NCBI GenBank assembly: GCA_027083895.1
Contig: JALWMN010000240.1
Span: 397 to 8,712, forward strand
Length of the DNA stretch: 8,316 bases
From: Campylobacteraceae bacterium
GTDB taxonomy: Bacteria > Campylobacterota > Campylobacteria > Campylobacterales > Sulfurovaceae
Direction: 5' to 3'
Every line of letters starts with the position of its first letter. The first letter of the stretch is position 1. The notes beneath the pieces were generated by a model. The model was not told where the DNA came from and ran no database searches. It saw only the letters and a program-made list of their open reading frames with translations. Position numbers and translations under genes: made by a program. Positions 1 to 8,316 of this stretch are shown here, one piece after another.

Positions 1-1184
1 CCAAACCACATGTTAATATCGGTACAATTGGACACGTTGACCACGGGAAAACAACACTAACTGCTGCAATTACTGCTGTACTTGCAACTAAAAACAACTC
101 TCAATTTATGGATTACGATCAAATTGATAATGCTCCAGAAGAGAGAGAAAGAGGTATTACAATTGCTACTTCACACGTTGAGTATGAAACAGATAAGAGA
201 CACTATGCTCACGTTGACTGTCCAGGTCACGCAGACTATGTTAAAAACATGATTACTGGTGCTGCTCAAATGGATGGTGCAATTCTTGTTATTGCAGCGA
301 CTGATGGTCCTATGGCACAAACAAGAGAGCATATTCTATTATCACGCCAAGTTGGTGTACCTTACATCGTTGTATTCTTAAACAAAGAAGATCAACTTGA
401 TGAAGAAGATAAAGAGGAGATGTTAGAGCTTGTTGAGATGGAAGTTAGAGAGCTTCTCTCTGAGTATGACTTCCCAGGTGATGATACTCCAATTGTAGCT
501 GGTTCAGCTTACCAAGCACTTGAAGAGGCAAAAAAAGGCCAAATTGGACCATGGTCTGAGAAGATCCTTAAGTTAATGGATGAGGTAGATAACTATATCC
601 CAACACCAGAGAGAGATACAGATAAAGATTTCCTTATGCCAATTGAAGATATCTTCTCTATTCAAGGTCGTGGTACAGTTGTAACTGGTAAGATCGAGAG
701 AGGTAAAGTTTGTGTAGGTGACGAAGTAGAAATTGTAGGTCTTAAAGATACTCAAAAAACTGTTGTAACTGGCGTTGAGATGTTTAGAAAAGAGATGGAT
801 TGTGGTGAAGCTGGTGATAACGCTGGTGTACTTCTTCGTGGTACAGCTAAAGAGGCTGTTCAAAGAGGTATGGTTCTTTGTAAACCAGGTTCAATTACTC
901 CACACACTAAGTTCGAAGCAGAAGTCTATGTTCTAACAAAAGAGGAAGGAGGTAGACACACTCCATTCTTTAATAACTATAGACCGCAATTCTATGTAAG
1001 AACAACAGACGTAACTGGTACAGTTTCTCTACCAGAAGGTACAGAGATGGTTATGCCAGGTGATAACGTAAAATTAAATGTTGAGTTAATTGCACCAATC
1101 GCACTTGAAGAGGGAACAAGATTTGCTATCCGTGAGGGTGGTAGAACAGTTGGTGCAGGTGTTGTAACTAAGATTATTGAGTAA
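1..1184 (+). CDS. tuf: Elongation factor Tu, 5' end cut by window edge
   Basis: EF-Tu is the cytosolic GTPase that delivers aminoacyl-tRNA to the ribosomal A site. The reading frame is open from the left edge (first full codon at 3) to TAA at 1182-1184, giving 393 visible residues; by comparison with Campylobacterota EF-Tu only about nine N-terminal residues are missing. The G1 P-loop GHVDHGKT lies at 30-53, the switch I region with RGITIAT at about 150-170, G3 DCPGH at 216-230, G4 NKED at 381-392 and the G5 region GSAY at 501-512. Domains 2 and 3 follow, with [13 protein letters not shown], the [16 protein letters not shown] tRNA-contact segment and [15 protein letters not shown] near the C terminus. 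Oddities are about three extra residues after NKED (DEEDKEE stretch), Tyr where G5 is usually SAL, and Cys codons at 711, 801 and 879. An ATG at 108 is internal and is not the start. Identity is certain. Confidence 0.98.
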   Translation, partial: KPHVNIGTIGHVDHGKTTLTAAITAVLATKNNSQFMDYDQIDNAPEERERGITIATSHVEYETDKRHYAHVDCPGHADYVKNMITGAAQMDGAILVIAATDGPMAQTREHILLSRQVGVPYIVVFLNKEDQLDEEDKEEMLELVEMEVRELLSEYDFPGDDTPIVAGSAYQALEEAKKGQIGPWSEKILKLMDEVDNYIPTPERDTDKDFLMPIEDIFSIQGRGTVVTGKIERGKVCVGDEVEIVGLKDTQKTVVTGVEMFRKEMDCGEAGDNAGVLLRGTAKEAVQRGMVLCKPGSITPHTKFEAEVYVLTKEEGGRHTPFFNNYRPQFYVRTTDVTGTVSLPEGTEMVMPGDNVKLNVELIAPIALEEGTRFAIREGGRTVGAGVVTKIIE

Positions 1185-1188
1185 AATT

Positions 1189-1225
1189 TGATAGTGGTAT
1201 CTCCACTATCATAACATTGGAGATA
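1189..1225 (+). promoter_or_regulatory. Overlapping alternative hairpins in the rpmG leader
   Basis: The 43-base gap between tuf and rpmG holds two perfect, mutually exclusive stems. The first pairs TGATAGTGG (1189-1197) with CCACTATCA (1203-1211), 9 bp around a 5-base loop. The second pairs TATCTCCA (1198-1205) with TGGAGATA (1218-1225), 8 bp around a 12-base loop. The second stem buries GGAG (1219-1222), the likely ribosome-binding site of rpmG; the first uses CCA (1203-1205) and would leave GGAG free. No T-tract follows either stem, so neither is a classical intrinsic terminator. The pairing is directly visible; a role in processing or in control of L33 translation is inference. Confidence 0.5.
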
Positions 1226-1227
1226 GA

Positions 1228-1380
1228 ATGAGAGAGATAATTCACCTTGGTTGTGAAGAGTGCACAAGACGCAACTATCATACAACGAAGAATAAGAGAA
1301 ATACGGCTGAGAAGCTTGCACTAAAAAAATATTGTAAGTGGTGCAAGAAACATACAATCCATAAAGAGATGAAGCTATAA
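1228..1380 (+). CDS. rpmG: 50S ribosomal protein L33
   Basis: This is a 50-residue protein of the large ribosomal subunit located near the E site. The frame runs from ATG at 1228 to TAA at 1378-1380. It is basic and carries the L33 zinc-ribbon pattern: C9-x-x-C12 (CEEC) and C36-x-x-C39 (CKWC), so this is the zinc-binding (C+) form. The middle reads [20 protein letters not shown], as expected of the family (Y17, T19-T20, N22-K23), and the length is normal. The start is supported by GGAG at 1219-1222, five bases upstream of the ATG. It sits 43 bases after tuf and 76 bases before tRNA-Trp, the usual position in Campylobacterota. The ribosome-binding site can be paired into a hairpin, so translation may be regulated. 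The gene is easily missed because it is short. Identity is very secure. Confidence 0.96.
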   Translation: MREIIHLGCEECTRRNYHTTKNKRNTAEKLALKKYCKWCKKHTIHKEMKL

Positions 1381-1384
1381 AAAG

Positions 1385-1445
1385 GGGTCAATAGGCAGTA
1401 GAGAAATGTTTTATAGCCAAGCTATAAAACTTTACTGCTAGACCC
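1385..1445 (+). other. Long nested hairpin upstream of tRNA-Trp
   Basis: A 61-base imperfect palindrome fills most of the rpmG to tRNA gap. From outside in, GGGTC (1385-1389) pairs with GACCC (1441-1445), GCAGTA (1395-1400) with TACTGC (1433-1438), and GTTTTATAGC (1408-1417) with GCTATAAAAC (1421-1430), closing a 3-base CAA loop. This gives 21 perfect pairs separated by asymmetric internal loops (5 against 2 bases, then 7 against 2). The right side is followed by ACATTATAAAT, not a T-run, so it is not a normal intrinsic terminator. Likely roles are an RNA-processing hairpin that frees the tRNA 5' leader, a partial terminator, or a stabiliser of the tuf-rpmG mRNA 3' end. Only the structure is seen; the role is inference. 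Confidence 0.6.
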
Positions 1446-1456
1446 ACATTATAAAT

Positions 1457-1532
1457 AGGCCAATAGCTCAGTTGGTAGAGCACTGGTCTCCAAAACCAGG
1501 TGTCGGGGGTTCAAGTCCCTCTTGGCCTGCCA
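1457..1532 (+). tRNA. trnW: tRNA-Trp, anticodon CCA
   Basis: This 76-base gene folds into a full cloverleaf. The acceptor stem pairs AGGCCAA (1457-1463) with TTGGCCT (1522-1528), with G1529 as the discriminator and an encoded CCA at 1530-1532. The D arm contains GCTCAGTTGGTAGAGC. The anticodon stem pairs CTGGT (1483-1487) with ACCAG (1495-1499), and the 7-base loop CTCCAAA places CCA at 1490-1492, which reads UGG. The T stem GGGGG (1505-1509) with CCCTC (1517-1521) includes one G-T pair around TTCAAGT. G as discriminator is typical of bacterial tRNA-Trp. The tRNA is embedded between rpmG and secE, a known conserved arrangement, and is probably cut from the operon transcript. secE starts 13 bases after its 3' end. 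Confidence 0.97.
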
Positions 1533-1545
1533 CAAAAGGTATGCA

Positions 1546-1731
1546 ATGAATAAGGTAATTAGTTTTATTAAAAGCTCTAAAGTAGAATTGGATAAAGTTA
1601 TATTTCCAACTAAAATACAGGTTAAGCAGGCTTTTATTGCTGTTGTAATTGTTGTTGCTGTAATTGCTGCATATTTAGCACTAGTTGACCTTTTAATGTC
1701 TACAATAGTAAGCAACGCATTAGAGGGTTAA
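1546..1731 (+). CDS. secE: Preprotein translocase subunit SecE
   Basis: SecE is the small clamp subunit of the SecYEG channel in the cytoplasmic membrane. The 61-residue protein is the short single-helix form found outside enterobacteria (E. coli SecE has three helices and 127 residues). Residues 1-27 form the amphipathic region, with the family pattern VELDKVIFPTK (13-23) where F20 replaces the usual Trp. Residues 29-52 form one long hydrophobic membrane helix rich in Val, Ile and Ala. The ATG at 1546 is preferred: AAAAGG at 1534-1539 precedes it with normal spacing. A longer frame from TTG at 1522 would lie inside the tRNA acceptor stem and is rejected. The ribosome-binding site sits directly after the tRNA CCA, so tRNA 3' maturation would leave a leader of only about 13 bases. 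nusG follows after 2 bases. Confidence 0.95.
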   Translation: MNKVISFIKSSKVELDKVIFPTKIQVKQAFIAVVIVVAVIAAYLALVDLLMSTIVSNALEG

Positions 1732-1733
1732 TT

Positions 1734-2264
1734 ATGGCTCATCAATGGTATGCAATTCAGACCTATGCAGGTAGTGAAAGAGCAGTTAAAAGAGCAATTG
1801 AGCAGATGGCAAAAGATTATGCTTTAGAGGATAAAATTGCAGAGGTTGTTGTTCCAACAGAAGAGGTGATTGAAGTTAAAAATGGAGAGAAGAGGATAAC
1901 TGAACGATCTCTCTATTCTGGATATGTCTTTGCTAATATCGATTTAGATAATGCCCTATGGCACAAGATCCAATCACTCCCAAAAGTGGCTCGATTTATT
2001 GGAGAGCAGAAGAGACCAACACCTTTAACGCAAAAAGATATAGAAGTGATACTTGAGAAGATGGAGAAGAAGGCTCCACCAAGACCAAAAATTGATTTTG
2101 AGAAAGGTGAGATGGTTCGAATTACTGAAGGACCATTTGCGAATTTTACAGCTGTAGTTGAAGAGTATGATGTAGATCATGGTAAGTTAAAACTCAATGT
2201 CTCAATTTTTGGAAGAAATACACCTGTTGAGATGCTCTACTCACAGGTAGAGAAGATAATTTAA
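1734..2264 (+). CDS. nusG: Transcription termination/antitermination factor NusG
   Basis: NusG binds the RNA polymerase clamp and links it to Rho or to ribosomal protein S10. The 176-residue protein has the normal two-domain layout. The N-terminal NGN domain (about 1-115) starts with WYAIQTYAGSE (5-15) and holds VPTEEV (40-45), RSLYSGYVFANID (58-70) and the VARFIG segment (85-90). A linker rich in Lys and Pro (about 111-120) leads to the C-terminal KOW domain (about 122-176) with FEKGEMVRITEGPFANF and a final PVEMLYSQVEKI. The start is 2 bases after the secE stop, and its ribosome-binding site AGAGGG (1722-1727) lies inside the end of secE, so the two are probably translationally coupled. rplK follows after 20 bases. 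No oddities were seen. Confidence 0.98.
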   Translation: MAHQWYAIQTYAGSERAVKRAIEQMAKDYALEDKIAEVVVPTEEVIEVKNGEKRITERSLYSGYVFANIDLDNALWHKIQSLPKVARFIGEQKRPTPLTQKDIEVILEKMEKKAPPRPKIDFEKGEMVRITEGPFANFTAVVEEYDVDHGKLKLNVSIFGRNTPVEMLYSQVEKII

Positions 2265-2284
2265 ATTAAAGTAAAGGACTCAAA

Positions 2285-2710
2285 ATGGCTAAAAAAGTAG
2301 CTGAAAAGTTTAAATTGATGATCCAAGCTGGTCAGGCGAATCCATCTCCACCAGTTGGACCTGCATTAGGGCAGCGTGGTGTAAATATTATGGAGTTTTG
2401 TAAAGCTTTTAATGAGAAGACTAAAGATAAAATGGGCTTTAAGATTCCTGTTGAGATTACTGTCTATACAGATAGAAGCTTTACATTTGAGACGAAGCAG
2501 CCACCTGCGACTGATCTTATTATGAAAGAGGCAGGTATTAAGAAGGGGAGTGATAATCCTCTTAAAAATAAAGTAGGTAAGTTAACGAAAGAACAGATTT
2601 TAAAAATAGTTGACTTAAAGATTGATGATCTCAATACTGATGATAGAGAGCAAGCTGCTAAAATTATAGAGGGCTCTTGTAGAAGTATGGGTGTTGAGGT
2701 TGTAGATTAA
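2285..2710 (+). CDS. rplK: 50S ribosomal protein L11
   Basis: L11 binds 23S rRNA helices 43-44 at the base of the stalk and takes part in factor-dependent GTP hydrolysis and the stringent response. At 141 residues the length is standard. The N-terminal domain (about 1-70) contains the proline-rich segment [18 protein letters not shown] (19-36), the thiostrepton-contact face, and IMEFCKAFN (35-43). The C-terminal RNA-binding domain (about 75-141) contains [26 protein letters not shown] and a terminal [13 protein letters not shown], the usual family signature. Lysines near positions 3 and 40 match sites methylated by PrmA in E. coli, but methylation here is unknown. AAAGGA at 2273-2278 supports the ATG. 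It precedes rplA with a 55-base gap and no terminator, so co-transcription is expected. Confidence 0.98.
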   Translation: MAKKVAEKFKLMIQAGQANPSPPVGPALGQRGVNIMEFCKAFNEKTKDKMGFKIPVEITVYTDRSFTFETKQPPATDLIMKEAGIKKGSDNPLKNKVGKLTKEQILKIVDLKIDDLNTDDREQAAKIIEGSCRSMGVEVVD

Positions 2711-2716
2711 TCTATT

Positions 2717-2760
2717 ACCACATAGATGTAAAACTTAGTGGGAGCAAAATTAAGCGGAGT
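2717..2760 (+). promoter_or_regulatory. Candidate L1-binding site and ribosome-binding site before rplA
   Basis: The spacer between rplK and rplA contains GTGGGAGC at 2738-2745, which resembles the GGTGGGAGGC strand of the L1-binding site on 23S rRNA. It also contains GATG at 2725-2728, and CCAC (2718-2721) can pair with GTGG (2738-2741). L1 is known in other bacteria to repress its own mRNA by binding an rRNA-like element. Here the element would lie just before rplA rather than before rplK as in E. coli. The true ribosome-binding site is GGAG at 2756-2759, six bases from the ATG. The stem is short and the assignment is a similarity-based guess. Confidence 0.3.
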
Positions 2761-2765
2761 AAATT

Positions 2766-3470
2766 ATGGCAAAAAAGATTAGTAAAAGAAAACAAGCACT
2801 ATTAGAGAAGATTGATAAAAATAAAAACTATACTATTGATGAAGCTGTTGCAAAGGTAAAAGAGCTAAAATCAGCTAAGTTCGATGAGACTGTAGAGGTA
2901 GCACTAAATCTCAATGTTGATCCAAGACATGCAGATCAAATGATTCGCTCATCAGTGGTACTTCCACACGGTACAGGAAAAGAGGTTAAAGTAGCTGTCT
3001 TTGCAAAAGGTGCTAAGATAGATGAAGCTAAAGAAGCTGGAGCAGATATTATTGGTGATGATGAGTTGCTTGCAAAAATCCAAGATGGTCAAATCGATTT
3101 TGATGTAGTGATAGCCACGCCAGATATGATGGGTGTTCTTGGTAGAGTAGCAAGAATTTTAGGACCAAAAGGTTTAATGCCTAACCCAAAAACAGGTACT
3201 GTAACAGCAAATGTTGCTGAAGCAGTGAAGAACGCTAAAGGTGGTCAAGTTAACTTTAGAGTTGATAAAAAAGGAAATATCCACGCAGGTATAGGTAAAG
3301 TCAGTTTCTCAAAAGAGCAGTTAGAAGAGAACTTAAGAGCTTTTGTAAGAAAGATTAATAAATTAAAACCTGCAAGTGCAAAAGGGAAATATATTCTCAA
3401 TGGTGCACTCTCATTAACAATGAGTCCATCTGTTAAGTTAGATACTGCAGAATTAATGGAGATGAAATAG
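2766..3470 (+). CDS. rplA: 50S ribosomal protein L1
   Basis: L1 forms the mobile L1 stalk at the ribosomal E site, helps release deacylated tRNA, and in many bacteria represses translation of its own operon. The 234 residues match the family length. Domain I is formed by residues of about 1-67 and 159-234, and domain II by about 68-158. The L1 signature is clear: [20 protein letters not shown] (114-133), then [14 protein letters not shown] (134-147). Other family landmarks are [10 protein letters not shown] (52-61), LPHGTGK (66-72) and the C-terminal [20 protein letters not shown]. The start has GGAG six bases upstream. It is followed by a 117-base structured leader before rplJ, so rplJ-rplL expression can be set apart from rplK-rplA. 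Confidence 0.98.
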   Translation: MAKKISKRKQALLEKIDKNKNYTIDEAVAKVKELKSAKFDETVEVALNLNVDPRHADQMIRSSVVLPHGTGKEVKVAVFAKGAKIDEAKEAGADIIGDDELLAKIQDGQIDFDVVIATPDMMGVLGRVARILGPKGLMPNPKTGTVTANVAEAVKNAKGGQVNFRVDKKGNIHAGIGKVSFSKEQLEENLRAFVRKINKLKPASAKGKYILNGALSLTMSPSVKLDTAELMEMK

Positions 3471-3482
3471 ATCATTTTAATT

Positions 3483-3580
3483 TAATCTTAGGCTGAAGAG
3501 ATTAGGGGCCATTAGGCTTAAACTGGACAGAGTCCACTTAGATTTCTATCTAAGTCCCTTTTCGAATGGTCTGAAAGGAG
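3483..3580 (+). promoter_or_regulatory. Ribosomal protein L10 leader (rplJL autoregulatory RNA)
   Basis: The 117-base gap before rplJ is highly structured and lies exactly where the L10 leader is found in other bacteria; there L10-L12 binds a kinked stem and represses translation. Visible pairings are TAATCT (3483-3488) with AGATTA (3499-3504), a long-range closing stem GGCCATT (3507-3513) with AATGGTC (3565-3571) including one G-T pair, and a hairpin ACTTAGAT (3536-3543) with ATCTAAGT (3548-3555) around TTCT. GGAC (3525-3528) can pair locally with GTCC (3532-3535), or GGA with TCC (3555-3557), leaving an asymmetric bulge compatible with a kink. CCTTT (3557-3561) can also pair with AAAGG (3574-3578), hiding the rplJ ribosome-binding site AAAGGAG (3574-3580). 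Pairings are seen; the leader class is inferred from position and shape. Confidence 0.75.
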
Positions 3581-3587
3581 AAAAAGC

Positions 3588-4073
3588 ATGACAAGAGCTA
3601 AGAAAGAGCAGCTAGTGGCTGAGCTCACAACTGCCTTTTCAGAGTCGAATGCTATTGTAGTTTGCGACTACAAGGGTACAAAGTGTCAAGAGCTTGAGTC
3701 TGTTAGACGCTTTGCGAAAGAGAATAATACCCATGTAAAAGTAGTTAAGAACACTCTAGCAACTTTGGCTTTGAAAAATGCCGGTATAGATGATCTGCAG
3801 CTCAAAGATACAAATTTGATTGTATGGGGTGAAGATCAAATTGCTACTTGTAAAGTTGCAGATAAAGCTGCAACAGATTTAAAAAATACATTTAGCATTA
3901 AAACCGGTGCATTAGAGGGGAAAGTTGTTGATCTAGCTACAATCATGGCAATGGCTAAATTGCCTAGCCGTGATGAGCTTTTAGGTATGCTTCTTAATGT
4001 TTGGCAAGCTCCTATTCGTAATTTTACGATTGGACTTGACGCATTAAGAAAGAAAAAAGAAGAAGAGGCGTAG
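3588..4073 (+). CDS. rplJ: 50S ribosomal protein L10
   Basis: L10 anchors the L7/L12 dimers to 23S rRNA and so forms the base of the factor-recruiting stalk. The 161-residue protein has the N-terminal RNA-binding domain (about 1-125) with AFSESNAIVVCDYKG (16-30), the segment VKVVKNTLA (50-58) typical of the family, and LPSRDELLGMLL (125-136). The C-terminal helix (about 137-161), ending in DALRKKKEEEA, is the L12-binding tail; its shortness, close to the E. coli length (165 residues), suggests two L12 dimers rather than three (inference). The ATG has AAAGGAG with 7-base spacing. It is preceded by the L10-type leader, through which an L10-L12 complex probably represses its own translation. rplL follows after 61 bases. 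Confidence 0.98.
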   Translation: MTRAKKEQLVAELTTAFSESNAIVVCDYKGTKCQELESVRRFAKENNTHVKVVKNTLATLALKNAGIDDLQLKDTNLIVWGEDQIATCKVADKAATDLKNTFSIKTGALEGKVVDLATIMAMAKLPSRDELLGMLLNVWQAPIRNFTIGLDALRKKKEEEA

Positions 4074-4074
4074 T

Positions 4075-4101
4075 TTGATTGAGAGCTTAGGCTCTAATTA
4101 A
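4075..4101 (+). other. Bulged hairpin between rplJ and rplL
   Basis: Just after the rplJ stop, TTGATT (4075-4080) and AGAGC (4082-4086) pair with GCTCT (4091-4095) and AATTAA (4096-4101) around a TTAG loop, giving 11 pairs including one G-T and a single bulged G4081. The following sequence is A-rich, not T-rich, so this is not a terminator on the + strand. It is followed by a purine-rich tract (about 4102-4134) that contains the rplL ribosome-binding site AAGGA (4123-4127). The hairpin may be an RNA-processing or stabilising element that lets L12, needed in several copies per ribosome, be translated independently of L10; that role is inference. Confidence 0.5.
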
Positions 4102-4134
4102 GATAAGAAAAAAAATAGAAAAAAGGATAGGAAA

Positions 4135-4509
4135 ATGGCTATTACTAAAGAAGATGTATTAGAGTATATTTCTGGTTTGAGTGTATTAGAGCTTTCTGAA
4201 CTTGTAAAAGAGTTTGAAGAGAAATTTGGTGTTTCAGCTCAAGCGACAGTTGTTGCGGCTGCTGGAGCTGCTGGCGGTGCTGCTGCTGAAGAAGAGAAAA
4301 CTGAGTTTGATGTTGTTTTAACTGGTGCTGGTGCGAAGAAGATTAATGTTATTAAGGTTGTTAGAGCAATTACTGGTCTTGGTCTTAAAGAGGCTAAAGC
4401 TGCAGTTGAAGAGACTCCAACTACACTTAAAGAGGGTGTTTCTAAAGAGGAAGCAGAAGATATTAAAAAGCAACTTGAAGAGGCTGGTGCATCTGTTGAG
4501 CTTAAATAG
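4135..4509 (+). CDS. rplL: 50S ribosomal protein L7/L12
   Basis: L12 is the multi-copy stalk protein that recruits EF-Tu, EF-G, IF2 and release factors to the ribosome. The 124-residue acidic protein has the classic three parts. The N-terminal dimerisation and L10-binding domain (about 1-34) contains [21 protein letters not shown] flexible Ala/Gly hinge (about 35-53) contains [13 protein letters not shown]. The C-terminal factor-binding domain (about 54-124) contains [20 protein letters not shown] (55-74), the conserved [17 protein letters not shown] helix-turn-helix (76-92) and the terminal [10 protein letters not shown]. The ATG is supported by AAGGA seven bases upstream in an A-rich tract, which suggests strong initiation. 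A stem overlaps its stop codon, and rpoB lies 246 bases downstream with its own likely promoter. Confidence 0.98.
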   Translation: MAITKEDVLEYISGLSVLELSELVKEFEEKFGVSAQATVVAAAGAAGGAAAEEEKTEFDVVLTGAGAKKINVIKVVRAITGLGLKEAKAAVEETPTTLKEGVSKEEAEDIKKQLEEAGASVELK

Positions 4510-4516
4510 GCTCAAC
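4495..4516 (+). other. Hairpin enclosing the rplL stop codon
   Basis: GTTGAGC (4495-4501), the last codons of rplL, pairs perfectly with GCTCAAC (4510-4516). The 8-base loop contains the TAG stop (4507-4509). The downstream sequence is TCCACCACACTTTG, with only three T residues, so this is not a strong intrinsic terminator. In E. coli the rplL-rpoBC gap holds a partial attenuator and an RNase III site; a similar partial-termination or mRNA-processing role here is an inference from position. Confidence 0.45.
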
Positions 4517-4522
4517 TCCACC

Positions 4523-4593
4523 ACACTTTGATAATAAAGATATTAATAATAATCTAAAAGTGTATAATAAATTCAATTTATTAATAACTGAAT
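4523..4593 (+). repeat. AT-rich inverted repeats in the rplL-rpoB spacer
   Basis: ACACTTT (4523-4529) and AAAGTGT (4557-4563) are perfect complements 27 bases apart, with AGAT (4538-4541) and ATCT (4552-4555) able to pair inside them. A second pair, ATTCA (4571-4575) and TGAAT (4589-4593), follows. A TATAAT-like hexamer at 4563-4568 lies directly after the first repeat but lacks a clear partner element. In such AT-rich DNA some of this may be chance. Function is unknown; attenuation between rplL and rpoB is possible. Confidence 0.3.
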
Positions 4594-4661
4594 CTTTGTT
4601 TGGAATGTTGCTTTAGAAGCTTAAAAATAGGAAATAATGTGCAAATACAGTATGAAATTAC

Positions 4662-4690
4662 TTATTTTTAGTCTTCTAAGGCTATAATAC
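4662..4690 (+). promoter_or_regulatory. Likely sigma-70-type promoter for rpoB
   Basis: A perfect -10 hexamer TATAAT lies at 4683-4688 and would start transcription near 4695, about 60 bases before the rpoB ATG. A T-rich stretch TTATTTTTA (4662-4670) lies 12-21 bases upstream of the hexamer, with no clear -35 box. This matches what is known of Campylobacterota vegetative promoters, in which -35 is weak and periodic T-rich sequence is used. The position in a 246-base gap suggests that rpoB is transcribed from its own promoter as well as by read-through from the ribosomal genes. The element is seen; activity is inference. Confidence 0.6.
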
Positions 4691-4752
4691 GCTCTTAAAC
4701 ATGATGGTTATATATGACCTATTTTACACCGAAACCACATCTATAAGGTTGA

Positions 4753-8316
<3,564 letters not shown>

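Noticed and set aside
573..1357. Two open frames on the - strand over tuf and rpmG
   Set aside because: They oppose well-supported conserved genes and have no recognisable motifs.
1450..1455. TATAAA as a promoter for tRNA-Trp
   Set aside because: It ends two bases before the mature tRNA, so transcription would begin inside the tRNA; it also lacks a T-rich upstream region because the palindrome occupies it.
1522..1545. Upstream TTG start that would lengthen SecE by eight residues
   Set aside because: It lies inside the tRNA-Trp acceptor stem, the added residues do not resemble SecE, and the ATG at 1546 has a good ribosome-binding site.
1449..1715. 88-residue open frame on the - strand across tRNA-Trp and secE
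   Set aside because: It is antisense to a tRNA and a clear secE, and the translation has no recognisable family features.
3536..3562. Intrinsic terminator in the rplJ leader (8-bp stem followed by CCCTTTTC)
   Set aside because: The stem is AT-rich and separated from a run of only four T residues by CCC; it fits better as part of the L10-type leader fold.
4318..4531. Open frames on both strands inside rplL, one Leu/Arg-rich and one Phe/Leu/Ser-rich
   Set aside because: They are out-of-frame shadows of the repetitive codons of rplL; low-complexity translation and no ribosome-binding site.

Overview
This is a housekeeping stretch of a bacterial chromosome: the end of tuf followed by the L33 / tRNA-Trp / SecE / NusG / L11-L1-L10-L12 / RNA polymerase beta cluster, all on the + strand. 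The AT-rich composition, the order tuf-rpmG-trnW-secE-nusG-rplK-rplA-rplJ-rplL-rpoB, the one-helix 61-residue SecE, the TPEGQNIGL form of the RpoB motif and the Campylobacter-like EF-Tu (DYDx[27 protein letters not shown]) all point to Campylobacterota (Epsilonproteobacteria). An insertion after NKED in EF-Tu fits a Sulfurovum/Sulfurimonas-like lineage better than Campylobacter or Helicobacter. That genus-level guess is inference from memory.

Layout. Positions 1-1184 hold EF-Tu, missing only its first few residues. Positions 1185-1380 hold a short leader with two mutually exclusive hairpins and the 50-residue L33 gene. Positions 1381-1456 are almost filled by a long nested hairpin, followed by tRNA-Trp (1457-1532). 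secE begins 13 bases after the tRNA CCA end, and nusG begins 2 bases after secE. rplK and rplA follow, separated by a spacer that may contain an L1-binding site. A structured leader (about 3483-3580) of the L10-leader type precedes rplJ. A bulged hairpin and an A-rich ribosome-binding region separate rplJ from rplL. The 246-base gap between rplL and rpoB holds a hairpin over the rplL stop codon, AT-rich inverted repeats and a good TATAAT promoter element. rpoB is open from 4756 to the right edge (1187 codons) and continues outside.

The genes work together in gene expression. EF-Tu, L33, L11, L1, L10 and L12 serve the ribosome; L11, L10 and L12 form the GTPase-associated stalk that recruits EF-Tu. 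tRNA-Trp supplies the UGG decoder, SecE is part of the protein translocation channel, NusG couples RNA polymerase to termination or translation, and RpoB is the polymerase beta subunit. The spacing suggests one long operon tuned by RNA structures between genes, with an extra promoter for rpoB.

I found no mobile element, CRISPR array, defence system, frameshift or foreign-looking gene. No previously undescribed protein system is visible. The points worth a second look are RNA-level: overlapping alternative hairpins over the rpmG ribosome-binding site, the nested palindrome before tRNA-Trp (whose left arm resembles the tRNA 5' end), and the intergenic structures at rplA, rplJ, rplL and rpoB.
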